The notes under the pieces: generated by a model
The model's database searches: none
What the model was told of the DNA's origin: nothing
The model's input: only the letters and a program-made list of their open reading frames with translations
Virus record (IMG/VR): IMGVR_UViG_3300045284_000330
Coordinates: 1 to 64,000 of that record
Source of the DNA: a virus
Strand: one strand, 5' to 3'
DNA length: 64,000 nt
Shown here: positions 39,409 to 47,338 of the stretch, piece after piece
Numbering within the stretch: the stretch's first letter is position 1
Layout: each line of letters opens with the position of its first letter
Program-made: the position numbers and the translations under genes

Positions 39409-39683
39409 TGCTTGGTCTCCCCCTCGGCCTCCCGGCGCACCCGCGCGAGGATCATCGCCTCGTTGACGGGGATCAGCGCCCGCACGCAGCGCAGCCACCG
39501 GGCGATCACCTGATCGCGCACCTCGTCGACCTGGGGGTGCGGTCCTTGGTGGCCGGCGAGGAACATCGCGAACAGATCGGCGAGCACCGCGGACTGAACG
39601 TCGGGGCCGTGGCCGTGCAGCATCGGCGCGATCTCGTTGACGAGCTGCTGCACGAGCTTGACGGCTTTGTTGGAGGCGCTCAT
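39405..39683 (-). CDS. Hypothetical protein
   Basis: A 92-residue helical protein starting MSASNKAVKLVQQLVNEIAP; coupled at both ends. A family of short helical phage proteins of unknown function looks similar. Confidence 0.5.
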   Translation of the reverse strand: MSASNKAVKLVQQLVNEIAPMLHGHGPDVQSAVLADLFAMFLAGHQGPHPQVDEVRDQVIARWLRCVRALIPVNEAMILARVRREAEGETKQ

Positions 39684-39883
39684 AGCTTTGCCTCGATCGC
39701 TGCCATGATCATGGCTTCCAGCTCGACCCGCGCAGCTTTTGCTTCGGCCCACGCGATTTCGCATGCCCTCAACTTGGCCGGCGCCCACTCCTCGGCCATT
39801 TCCGCCATGGTGTCTTTACGGACAGCTTTGCGCAGCGCGTCGTCAAACTTGTTCAATGCCAGCATAATCTCTGCGGCGCTCAT
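39680..39883 (-). CDS. Small helical protein
   Basis: A 67-residue protein, all helical (MSAAEIMLALNKFDDALRKA, A-K-A-A-R-V-E-L-E-A-M). Coupled to the next gene (ATGA). Function unknown. Confidence 0.5.
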   Translation of the reverse strand: MSAAEIMLALNKFDDALRKAVRKDTMAEMAEEWAPAKLRACEIAWAEAKAARVELEAMIMAAIEAKL

Positions 39884-39895
39884 GGCCGGCCCTCG

Positions 39896-40153
39896 TCAAT
39901 CCTTCAGCCGCGGATCGATGTTCACATCGGTTTCCGGCCCGATAAACTTCGCGACTTCGCGCCCCATTTCGCGCTCATCGGTGCCAGCGAAGATGACGAA
40001 TTCGATGTCCCCGCCTAGGTGCATGGTCTCGCCGTTGAACTTGATCAGCGCGCCGGCCTTCAGCCGCTTTAGGTTTGCGTGCGACAACCCGAAGAAGACC
40101 AGCGTGACAGGGCGGCCGTCGTCCCGGCGCCCTTTGGCCATCATTTTCAACAT
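39896..40153 (-). CDS. Hypothetical protein
   Basis: An 85-residue protein with beta segments (RPVTLVFFGLSHANLKRL, E-F-V-I-F-A-G-T-D-E-R-E-M). First of the minus run. A short frame upstream (from 40244) starts plausibly but is not supported further. Confidence 0.5.
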   Translation of the reverse strand: MLKMMAKGRRDDGRPVTLVFFGLSHANLKRLKAGALIKFNGETMHLGGDIEFVIFAGTDEREMGREVAKFIGPETDVNIDPRLKD

Positions 40154-40272
40154 CGTTGCGCTCTCCCATCAAAAGTCCAGGTCGTAACCCCGGCTCAACA
40201 GGTGCGTTTACGTCGGCCGGGACGATGTAGAGCGTGCCTTTCATGGCGAGAACTTTACAACACGCGCGCCTG

Positions 40273-40312
40273 TTAAGCTACGCTTGATTTCGCCACCGGA
40301 TCGGTTTAGAGC
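40273..40312 (+). promoter_or_regulatory. Promoter with AAGC-N3-GCTT operator
   Basis: TTAAGC-TAC-GCTTGAT at 40273-40288; -35 TTGATT (40284-40289); -10 TTTAGA (40305-40310, 15 bp) or TAGAGC (40307-40312, 17 bp). It faces the plus operon beginning at 40412 and is divergent from the minus run ending at 38973. Confidence 0.52.
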
Positions 40313-40411
40313 GGGAAAAGCCCCAAACCCACCGGGGCGGCGAGCAAGTTGTCCTCAAGTTGTGTTGACGATAGTGCCCCTTGCGCGTCCGCCGGCCTTT
40401 CAGGGAGCAAC

Positions 40412-40636
40412 ATGACACGCATTCAGCCGCGGCTTGGCTTTGATTGGGGTCGCGTGACCTGGGGGAGGCCTGACTCCCCACGGTCCGCGCTCTGTTCCTA
40501 TTGCCATGCGGCGATCGGCATCGACGATGTGCCGTTAATTATGTGGACGCCGGACGGCAGCGCCGCGCAATTCTGCGATCGATGTCAAGTCGATTGGTGG
40601 GGCGGGATCTCCAAGGACGAGGATGACATCGAATGA
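40412..40636 (+). CDS. Four-cysteine zinc-type protein
   Basis: A 74-residue protein starting MTRIQPRLGFDWGRVTWGRP; C-S-Y-C-H-A-A and C-D-R-C-Q-V make a ribbon. First gene of the 40.4-43.1 kb plus operon. Function unknown. Confidence 0.5.
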   Translation: MTRIQPRLGFDWGRVTWGRPDSPRSALCSYCHAAIGIDDVPLIMWTPDGSAAQFCDRCQVDWWGGISKDEDDIE

Positions 40637-40881
40637 AGCGCGGTGACCCTGTGCGGGTATTCGTCGACGACTGTCCCTTCGACGGCACAATCGAGTTGGC
40701 GTCGAGCAACCGGCGCTCGATCGCCGTTGAGCTTTCCGGCTGGCCGTTCGGTCCTGGCATGGCGCTCTACGCCGAGACCGAAGCCGAGGTCGCAGCCGGG
40801 CTCTACCATGATGTTTTGACTGGGCGCGCTTGCAGGATCGAACATGACGCGGACGGAAGTGCTCGCAAAAATCTCAACTGA
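40633..40881 (+). CDS. Small beta-type protein
   Basis: An 82-residue protein (MKRGDPVRVFVDDCPFDGTI), probably a small barrel; ATG overlaps the previous stop. Function unknown. Confidence 0.45.
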   Translation: MKRGDPVRVFVDDCPFDGTIELASSNRRSIAVELSGWPFGPGMALYAETEAEVAAGLYHDVLTGRACRIEHDADGSARKNLN

Positions 40882-41116
40882 TCTCGCATGGCGCGGTCCG
40901 AACGGATCGTCGGCCCGCTATGTCGTGCTGGAACGCGACGCCGCCGAGGCATTGCTCGACCCGATCGACGAGCGCGCGCTGCTGTCTGAAATCTTTCGGC
41001 TCGTGGGGTTGCTCAACGACGCCATGCCCGAGTGCGAGCGGGCGCCGCCGCCTCAATCCACCGGAGAGGAAAATGCCAGTAGTTCTGCGCCTATGGGCGC
41101 CGCCGGGCGAGGATAG
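40844..41116 (+). CDS. Hypothetical protein
   Basis: A 90-residue protein (MTRTEVLAKISTDLAWRGPN), overlapping the previous gene by 38 bp. First 65 residues are plausible (Y-V-V-L-E-R-D-A-A-E-A-L-L), the tail overlaps the next gene. Function unknown. Confidence 0.4.
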   Translation: MTRTEVLAKISTDLAWRGPNGSSARYVVLERDAAEALLDPIDERALLSEIFRLVGLLNDAMPECERAPPPQSTGEENASSSAPMGAAGRG

Positions 41117-41396
41117 CGCCAGCGCCGAATTCGGCCACATGGAAAAGACGGTCGCCGGCATTGCCGCCGGCCGCAAGCCCGTGCTGCTCGAATATGTCCA
41201 GAGCTGCGATGTCGATGCCTACCGCGGCCATGGGGACGCGAAGTTCACCAGCGACGTGGCAAAGGCCAAGCGCTTCCCAGATGTCGAGGCGGCGGCATAC
41301 TGGAAACGGCAGAGCCGCGACCGCCCCTTCCGCCCCGACGGCCAGCCGAACCGGCCGCTGACCGCATACAACGTGACATTTGAGGATGTGCCATGA
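41073..41396 (+). CDS. Hypothetical protein
   Basis: A 107-residue protein starting MPVVLRLWAPPGEDSASAEF, with GGAGAGG upstream. Beta-rich with an aromatic segment (A-A-A-Y-W-K-R-Q). Ends at the next ATG (ATGA). Function unknown. Confidence 0.48.
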   Translation: MPVVLRLWAPPGEDSASAEFGHMEKTVAGIAAGRKPVLLEYVQSCDVDAYRGHGDAKFTSDVAKAKRFPDVEAAAYWKRQSRDRPFRPDGQPNRPLTAYNVTFEDVP

Positions 41397-41809
41397 GCAA
41401 GCCGGTGCACAATCGTAGTGATTTGACCGGACAGATTTTCGGCAAGCTCAAAGTGCTGCGCTTTGCTGGCCCCGCGCGGCAGCGGTACGCGGCATGGGAA
41501 TGTGAATGTCGATGCGGCACGATCGTCACGCGAAGTTCACAGGTGCTACGAACCGGGATTACGAGATCATGCGGCTGCCTCGGCGACGAGAACCGCTACA
41601 CCGGCAAAACCGCCGATCTTACCGGGCAAGTTTTTGGCCCTCTGCGCGTCGTGCGTTTCGCTTATCCCAAGCGACCGTCGTGGGAGTGCGAATGCTCTTG
41701 CGGGACCACCGGCGTCATTGTCGCTGCTGAAAATCTGCGGGCCGGCCATACACGTTCATGCGGGTGCCTGCGGCAAGGCGGCATTCCGTCACGGCGGGTG
41801 CTCAGATGA
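41393..41809 (+). CDS. Tandem CECRCG/CGC zinc-binding-type protein
   Basis: A 138-residue protein with two copies of the module: G-Q-I-F-G-K-L-K-V-L, C-E-C-R-C-G, S-C-G-C-L and G-Q-V-F-G-P-L-R-V-V, C-E-C-S-C-G, S-C-G-C-L. This duplication within one gene joins three single-module relatives elsewhere in the window. No nuclease domain. Confidence 0.65.
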   Translation: MSKPVHNRSDLTGQIFGKLKVLRFAGPARQRYAAWECECRCGTIVTRSSQVLRTGITRSCGCLGDENRYTGKTADLTGQVFGPLRVVRFAYPKRPSWECECSCGTTGVIVAAENLRAGHTRSCGCLRQGGIPSRRVLR

Positions 41810-42342
41810 GAGAATGTGGCGACTGTACCCTATGCTGCAAGCTTTTGCCGATGAAGGAATTCGACAAGCCGGCGGGCGTGCGTTGCCAGCATCAACGCCA
41901 TGGCATCGGCTGCAACATTTATCCGCGGCGGCCGAGGGCGTGCAAACTCTGGACCTGCCGCTGGCTCAATGGCGATAACACCGGTCTGAGGCCGGATCGC
42001 GCGCATTATGTGGTCGATATTGTTCCCGACTATGTCACCCTGGTGCCGCACGACGGCAGCGAGCCGACCAAGGTGCCGGTGCTGCAGGTCTGGGTCGATC
42101 CGAAATTCCCCGATGCGCACCGCGACAAGAAGCTGCGCGCCTATATCGAAGGCATGGCGATGCCGGCGCTGATCCGGCTCAACGCGCGCGAAGGTTTCGT
42201 GATCGCGCCGCCAAACGTGAACACCGACGGTGTCTGGTACGAAGGCGTTGGCGTTGGGGTTTCGCTGGGACGGGAGCATACGCTCGAGGAGAGGCTCGCC
42301 GCGATAGGCCCGATGAATATCACCTTGGAGCTGGGCAAATGA
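41806..42342 (+). CDS. YkgJ-family zinc/iron-chelating-domain protein
   Basis: A 178-residue protein starting MRECGDCTLCCKLLPMKEFD. C-x-x-C-x-x-C-C at the N-terminus, then G-I-G-C-N-I-Y-P-R-R-P-R-A-C-K-L-W-T-C. This is the YkgJ/UPF0153-type cluster. The C-terminal 100 residues are a separate beta-rich part. A second YkgJ-type gene is at 51381. Confidence 0.68.
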   Translation: MRECGDCTLCCKLLPMKEFDKPAGVRCQHQRHGIGCNIYPRRPRACKLWTCRWLNGDNTGLRPDRAHYVVDIVPDYVTLVPHDGSEPTKVPVLQVWVDPKFPDAHRDKKLRAYIEGMAMPALIRLNAREGFVIAPPNVNTDGVWYEGVGVGVSLGREHTLEERLAAIGPMNITLELGK

Positions 42343-42782
42343 GGGCGCTTTTGATGACGAACGCGGTGCGCGCCGAGATCGCGCGGGCGATCGCGGAAGC
42401 GCGCAAGACGCCGCTGCCTGCCGACCTCTTGATGGAGATCGCCAAGGGCACGCCGCAGGAAAAGGCGACGCTCGTGCTCGCCGACCGCAAGCCCGACTTT
42501 GTTCGCCCGGAATCGCAGCACGTCTTGATCGGTGTTGGCTATCGCGCGTCGATCAGTTTTGAGGAACAGCCGGCGGGGCTCGTTCGCCATCTCTCGATCT
42601 CGGTCGATGGGAAACCTGGCGCCCTCCCGAATGTGCCTGCCATCATGGCGCTCGCAGCCGAGTTCGGGCTGCCGGGCGGTCTCGAAGATTGGAAAGTCTG
42701 GATCGAGGAGTACGAGCCGGGGCAGTTTGCCGTCAACATCGTGGCGCTCGATCCCGGTCAGCCGGCGAGGACGATGCAATGA
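42339..42782 (+). CDS. Hypothetical protein
   Basis: A 147-residue protein, coupled to its neighbours. N-terminal helix (AVRAEIARAIAEARKTPLPA), then beta segments (IGVGYRASISFEEQPAG). Function unknown. Confidence 0.48.
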   Translation: MRALLMTNAVRAEIARAIAEARKTPLPADLLMEIAKGTPQEKATLVLADRKPDFVRPESQHVLIGVGYRASISFEEQPAGLVRHLSISVDGKPGALPNVPAIMALAAEFGLPGGLEDWKVWIEEYEPGQFAVNIVALDPGQPARTMQ

Positions 42783-43087
42783 GCGGTTATTACATACTGG
42801 GCGCCGACAATCAGATTATCGCGGTCGATGCGATGACATACATGCTCAATCGAACCGTCGGCTATACGCAGATCACCAGCGAGATCCTGGTCTCGACCGT
42901 GTTCCTCGGCCTAGATCATCATTTTTCCGGCCGAGGGCCAGCGATTCTATTCGAGACGGTGGTGTTCGGCGGCCCGCGCGACGGCGACATGTGGCGGTAT
43001 TCATCACGGGACGACGCGAAAGCGGGGCACGCCGCAGCGGTGCGGAATGTGCGCGCGGCGATCGGGCAGAAAGTCGGTGAAACATGA
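42779..43087 (+). CDS. Hypothetical protein
   Basis: A 102-residue protein starting MSGYYILGADNQIIAVDAMT. The V-F-L-G-L-D-H-H-F segment and F-E-T-V-V-F-G-G segment are shared with small proteins of many Bradyrhizobium-type phages. Last plus gene of the early region; converges on the late methyltransferase. Confidence 0.5.
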   Translation: MSGYYILGADNQIIAVDAMTYMLNRTVGYTQITSEILVSTVFLGLDHHFSGRGPAILFETVVFGGPRDGDMWRYSSRDDAKAGHAAAVRNVRAAIGQKVGET

Positions 43088-43108
43088 GCGACGATCATCC
43101 CGGCTATT

Positions 43109-43729
43109 TCACGTAGCCGACGAGGAGCCCGCGCGCATAAGAAGCGCGAGCTGGCGGCCGAATGGTTCCCTTCGATCAATTATCTCGAACCGCTTCGCGA
43201 TCTCCGCCTCGAATTCCTCACGCGGATAGCCGGGATGGCCGAGGAAAGGCTCGTAAAAATCCGTTGCGATAGCGAAGCGCGCTCCCGGACTCCCGTAGGC
43301 CAGCATGTTGTTCAACACGTCGCGCCAACCAACCAAATGATCCAACGCATTCCAGCAAATCACGGTATCGGCACGCAGGTTTGGAATGAACTCCTCCGCC
43401 GGCTGCGCATAGGCTGTGACGCCCGACCACCACTCCGGCGGAACGAGCCGCTGGTATTCGTCCGCGAGCGGGTCGATGACGGCGCAAGGCGCGAACGGGG
43501 GGCGCGGGCCGCAGCCGATGTCGAGCACGGCTCCCTGCGGATCAATGAACTCCTTGACTTCGTTCCATTGTGATGTGAACCCGGGGTCATCGAGATGCCC
43601 AAGGGGCAAGTGCTCGCGCCACCAGTTGAGTTCGAAGGGCTGATGAAGGTCGCGCCAAGCGTGCCAGGTCCGGAGGTTTTCGCCGTTCTTTCGCTCTTCT
43701 GCCAGCCTGGCGATAGCGCCGATGTCCAT
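43109..43729 (-). CDS. SAM-dependent methyltransferase (late gene)
   Basis: A 206-residue protein starting MDIGAIARLAEERKNGENLR. Motif I: A-V-L-D-I-G-C-G-P-R-P-P-F; then C-W-N-A-L-D-H-L-V-G-W (post-motif region). Small-molecule or sugar methyltransferase type. Directly after the MuF gene, so in the late operon, and plausibly linked in function with the big methyltransferase/glycosyltransferase protein at 55592. Confidence 0.68.
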   Translation of the reverse strand: MDIGAIARLAEERKNGENLRTWHAWRDLHQPFELNWWREHLPLGHLDDPGFTSQWNEVKEFIDPQGAVLDIGCGPRPPFAPCAVIDPLADEYQRLVPPEWWSGVTAYAQPAEEFIPNLRADTVICWNALDHLVGWRDVLNNMLAYGSPGARFAIATDFYEPFLGHPGYPREEFEAEIAKRFEIIDRREPFGRQLALLMRAGSSSAT

Positions 43730-43730
43730 C

Positions 43731-45194
43731 TCATACTCCACGGCAGGCGAAAGCGTCCTTCGCATACTTTCCGGCAGGCGAGAACGAACAGCGGCAGTTC
43801 GAGTGCGCGGGGATCAGGCCCTCGGCCTCGTCGAGGGTGTACGGCCCGTCAGCCGCGATGTCCAAGCATTCATCACAAACGTCATCGTCCTCCTGCGTGA
43901 CGACCTCGATCAGGTTGCCGCCCAGCGTGCTTTCGAGCCGCTTCTCTGCCGCCTCGACCCGCGCGATTGTCTCCTGGGACGGCGTCTCCTTCCGGCTGAC
44001 TTGCGCTGTGGGGCCTGGCTGCATCCGCTCCGCCGGCCGCGTCATCGCTGCATACTGGCGGTAGAGATCCTCGCGCTTGTACTGCTGCGCGGCCCGCAGC
44101 GCCTCGCCCTCGGCCTGCCGTCGCGCCACATATTCAGCGGTGCCACGCTTTAGCCCCTGGGCAAACTCAGACTCGGCCCGGACCAATCGTTCGCTCTCTT
44201 GCTGCAGTTCGTGCTCGATCTGGCGATACGCCTTCTCGCGGCCCTGCCGCTTGGACAGCGTGGCGAACCGCTCCCGCCAGCCCTTCTGTGCCTGGGAGAT
44301 CAGCGCTTGCAACGGCACCCGGACAGCCGATGCGCCCGCAACTTCCTCGGCCTCACCTTCCATCGCGCCGACTATTCCCAGACTGCGCCACGACGCCAGT
44401 TCCTCGGGTGTCGCCTGCCTGGTGCCGCTGCGCCATTGCCTGATCCGCCGCGCCTCTGGATAGCCAACCAGGGATTCGATCTCGTTCTGGGTCATATCGC
44501 CGATCGGTATCGCATCGGCCAGCCGACGCCGCCGCACGCGCTCCGGAATGGTCCCAACTTGCGTCACGCCGGCGCTGCGGAATGCGCTCAGCGTCGACGT
44601 CGCGTGCGTCCTGGCGATCACATACTCGGCCATCGCCCGGGTGCGATGACGCATCGCCCGGATCACGCCGGCCAGGGCGTTCGCCATTTTGGTCGGCGAG
44701 TGGCTCGCCATCATCGCCTGCGTGGCCAGCCGAACGAGTTGCTGCTGTGCCGCGGCCACGATGCCGCGCAATTCGCTTGTCGCGAGGCTCTCCATGGCGG
44801 CGATCCGCGCCGGGTCGACCCGGCCGCCGGGGACGAGCCCATCGGCGCGTTGCTGGGCTCGCTGGGCGGCCTTTCGAACGTGGGGTCTCAGCCATACCCC
44901 ACCGGCGAAAACCTTCTGGGCGAGCTCGCCTTCCAGCCATGCGGCAAACCCCTCCCCTTTGTCGGCATGCGGGAGCCGCCCGATGCCACGCAGGCCAACG
45001 AGGTCGTGCTCGATCAGTGCTTGTCGGAGAGTGCGGCCGAATGTCTGCCAGCGTCGATCGCCCTCGGCCTTCATCCGTATACGGAGGCCGGACGTGCCCG
45101 TGGGATCACGGCGCCCGGCCTGTGCATCCGCGACCGCCGACCGGGGACTGGGGGGGGGTGGTCGGTGACCGCAAAGGGAATGTTCCGCATACAT
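43731..45194 (-). CDS. MuF-like head morphogenesis protein with large insert
   Basis: A 487-residue frame. Start uncertain; ATG 45194 is kept because D-P-T-G-T-S-G-L-R before Met41 belongs to the family. The N-terminal helical part and A-R-T-H-A-T-S-T-L-S match the MuF/SPP1 gp7 domain, as does the end (D-D-V-C-D-E-C-L-D-I, I-P-A-H-S-N-C-R-C-S-F). In between lie about 200 extra residues rich in Arg, Glu and Gln, probably coiled coil (R-E-K-A-Y-R-Q-I-E-H-E-L-Q-Q). Minor head protein next to the portal. Confidence 0.72.
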   Translation of the reverse strand: MYAEHSLCGHRPPPPSPRSAVADAQAGRRDPTGTSGLRIRMKAEGDRRWQTFGRTLRQALIEHDLVGLRGIGRLPHADKGEGFAAWLEGELAQKVFAGGVWLRPHVRKAAQRAQQRADGLVPGGRVDPARIAAMESLATSELRGIVAAAQQQLVRLATQAMMASHSPTKMANALAGVIRAMRHRTRAMAEYVIARTHATSTLSAFRSAGVTQVGTIPERVRRRRLADAIPIGDMTQNEIESLVGYPEARRIRQWRSGTRQATPEELASWRSLGIVGAMEGEAEEVAGASAVRVPLQALISQAQKGWRERFATLSKRQGREKAYRQIEHELQQESERLVRAESEFAQGLKRGTAEYVARRQAEGEALRAAQQYKREDLYRQYAAMTRPAERMQPGPTAQVSRKETPSQETIARVEAAEKRLESTLGGNLIEVVTQEDDDVCDECLDIAADGPYTLDEAEGLIPAHSNCRCSFSPAGKYAKDAFACRGV

Positions 45195-45237
45195 TGGGGT
45201 GCCTCGGGCCAGCCGTCAACCGCGGTCGCGCTCGGCG

Positions 45238-45459
45238 TCAGGTCCGCGGGGTGCCATCAGGAAGCCTGGTGAGGGCGACATTGACCCACATGGCGTTGGC
45301 ACGGTGCGCCCGCAGGATGAATGTTTTGTCCGGGCCTTCCGGCAGGAGCCGGTCGAGCGCGTCTGCGTATACCTTAGCCGCCGTCCGCAGTTCGGCCATC
45401 GTGGCGATTTGTGCATCCGTAGGTTTCAGATATTCAAACGTCGATTCGTGCAGGCTCAT
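45238..45459 (-). CDS. Acb2/Tad1-type hairpin protein (anti-CBASS candidate)
   Basis: A 73-residue protein, AGGAGG upstream. It has a helical hairpin: A-T-M-A-E-L-R-T-A-A-K-V-Y-A-D-A-L-D-R-L-L, then I-L-R-A-H-R-A-N-A-M-W-V-N-V-A-L-T-R-L and a short D-G-T-P-R-T end. This is the pattern of Acb2/Tad1-hairpin proteins, which bind and hide cyclic nucleotide signals of CBASS (and, for Tad1, Thoeris) defence. It lies between MuF and portal in the late operon. Confidence 0.62.
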   Translation of the reverse strand: MSLHESTFEYLKPTDAQIATMAELRTAAKVYADALDRLLPEGPDKTFILRAHRANAMWVNVALTRLPDGTPRT

Positions 45460-45471
45460 GCTGGCCTCCTG

Positions 45472-45768
45472 TCAACCGCGGTCGCGCTCGGCGATCGCCC
45501 ACGCATTCAAAATCGCTGCCATCTCGTGGGCGGTCTGCGGCGGCTTGTAGCCCTCATGGCTGACAATCTCGGTCGCCAGCTTCATCGCGTCGTGGAACGT
45601 CAATGCCGTCATGGCTCTGGCGACGCCCTGCAGCGGCGCATCAGCCCGCCGCGACGTGTAGCCTGGATAACCGACGGCACCCACCTGGCCCAGGCCGCGC
45701 GGTGGCCCATTGATGGGCGTGCTGGCGGGAACTGGAATGTCGAAATCAGAATCAGAATCATAGCTCAT
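45472..45768 (-). CDS. Hypothetical protein
   Basis: A 98-residue protein; ATG 45768 with GGAG upstream. N-terminus acidic (MSYDSDSDFDIPVPA), C-terminal helix (DAMKLATEIVSHEGYKPPQT). Between portal and Acb2-like genes. Function unknown. Confidence 0.5.
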   Translation of the reverse strand: MSYDSDSDFDIPVPASTPINGPPRGLGQVGAVGYPGYTSRRADAPLQGVARAMTALTFHDAMKLATEIVSHEGYKPPQTAHEMAAILNAWAIAERDRG

Positions 45769-45784
45769 CACGGGCTCCATTCGG

Positions 45785-47338
45785 TTAACCGGTGGCCCCC
45801 ATTTCCTCGGGATTAGGACTGGGCGGCTCTTGCTTGTCATCCGGCGCCGGCGCCCCGCCGAATCCAATTGGCGCCGCTGGCATCTCCGGCTCCTCGGGCT
45901 CGGCGCCGTATTCGGCGATTGCAGTATCCAGACCAGGATAGGTGGCGTCTTCGACCAGCTGATTGACGACGCCCTCACGGAACGCGTCCTCGTTGATGAG
46001 GCCGATCGTCGAATAAATCTGCGTGGCCTGCGCCTTCTGGTACGCGATCGCCGCCTTCTCCGCCTCGCCCATCTGCCAAAGCGCATTCCATTCATAATGG
46101 ATGTCGGGGTCTGGCCGCCCGAACGCAGACCGCATCATCACCTGATCGAGCATCCCGAGTTTGGGCGCGACCTCGTTCTTCTGCATGTCGACGCAGGCGT
46201 CGTAGTAATTCCGCAGATCGTCCGGACCGCCCGCGGTGCTCCCGCCCTGCATCCCTCGCCCTTGGGCCTGGCCGAACAGGCGGCTCACCGGCATGTCCGC
46301 CGCGGCGGCGACGATGGTTGTGAATTCGTGCAGGATCATCGGCAGGCCACTGTAGTTCGTCTGTACCCGTTGCCATTCCTCCTCCTTGTCGAGGAGCAGC
46401 GCGCTGATGACGCTCTTGGTCTGCGCCGACAAGGTGAACCGCTCCAGCAGCTTGTTTTTGTAGCCGGGCGAGGTCAGGTTAAGCGCCATCTCCGGGATTT
46501 TAACGACGTCCAACTTGCCGTCATTCACGATTGCCGCAATCGACTGCAGGCTGCTCGTGAATCCCATCATCGTATCGACGACGGTCTGCAGAACGCTGTC
46601 GCCCCAGCCGCCTCCCATTGGGGCCAGCCGCCAATCTGGCAGTTCATTGCCTGCGTATTCGAGCACGCGGCTCGGATGAATCTGCGTCATGCCGATGCCG
46701 ATGGTCGGGATCGTCTGCAGCTGCTGCCCCTGCTGTCGTCCAAACGGGATAACGTTGCGGAACCCTCCCGCCTTCGGTGCCGCCGGCGGCGCAGGCGCAG
46801 GCGCCGTGGCGCCTGCCTCGCCCTCGAAGCCGAACATCGGCGTCGCCACCGTGTAATAGGCAGGCCGCGTGTAATAAGGGTCCATCACGTTGTAGATCCG
46901 CGGGCCCGCGTTCAGCTCATAGCGATTGAGCACCACAACGTATTTGAGGCAGCCCCGCCCGCACTTCTCCAGATTGAGCGGCTGACTCGGGTCATTGCCG
47001 TCATCCACGCCGACGATCAGCGCGGCTCCGCCATAAAGCCGCGCCCGGGTGATCCACTGCTTCACCTTGCGCTGCAGGTCCATCGTCTTTTCGATGGTCT
47101 CCAGCGCCTCGATCTGACTTTGCGACGCTTGCCACGCACGCCACTCGCGCGTCACATCCTCGGCCGGAGCATCGCAAATTTTTCGCGCCAGCCAGTCTCC
47201 GCGATACATATTCTCAAGCTGATTGCGATCGAGCAGAGTGAAGTCGTATTGAACGCTCCGGCTCGGATCGAGCCCAGGCGTGCCGAGGCCCGTCACGAAA
47301 TTTTTCAGCGTGTCGCGGACAGTTGTGTAGTAGCTCAT
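45785..47338 (-). CDS. Portal protein (DUF1073 / Phage_portal_3)
   Basis: A 517-residue protein: L-L-D-R-N-Q-L-E-N-M-Y-R-G-D-W-L-A-R-K, D-A-P-A-E-D-V-T-R-E-W, R-L-Y-G-G-A-A-L-I-V-G-V-D-D, I-H-P-S-R-V-L-E-Y, then V-S-R-L-F-G-Q-A-Q-G-R-G-M-Q-G. All are typical of DUF1073 portals. Some database entries name this family after Acb1, because certain members adjoin or fuse with it; that is not evidence for anti-CBASS activity here. Upstream of MuF as usual. Confidence 0.88.
   Translation of the reverse strand: MSYYTTVRDTLKNFVTGLGTPGLDPSRSVQYDFTLLDRNQLENMYRGDWLARKICDAPAEDVTREWRAWQASQSQIEALETIEKTMDLQRKVKQWITRARLYGGAALIVGVDDGNDPSQPLNLEKCGRGCLKYVVVLNRYELNAGPRIYNVMDPYYTRPAYYTVATPMFGFEGEAGATAPAPAPPAAPKAGGFRNVIPFGRQQGQQLQTIPTIGIGMTQIHPSRVLEYAGNELPDWRLAPMGGGWGDSVLQTVVDTMMGFTSSLQSIAAIVNDGKLDVVKIPEMALNLTSPGYKNKLLERFTLSAQTKSVISALLLDKEEEWQRVQTNYSGLPMILHEFTTIVAAAADMPVSRLFGQAQGRGMQGGSTAGGPDDLRNYYDACVDMQKNEVAPKLGMLDQVMMRSAFGRPDPDIHYEWNALWQMGEAEKAAIAYQKAQATQIYSTIGLINEDAFREGVVNQLVEDATYPGLDTAIAEYGAEPEEPEMPAAPIGFGGAPAPDDKQEPPSPNPEEMGATG

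Noticed and set aside
40154-40244. Small minus-strand gene starting MKGTLYIVPADVNAPVEP
   Set aside because: Start is plausible but the frame continues into a shadow of 39896-40153; no natural end nearby.
45785-47338. Anti-CBASS Acb1 activity for the portal
   Set aside because: Some databases name the DUF1073 family after Acb1, but no 2H-phosphoesterase H-x-T/S motifs are seen; it is a portal.
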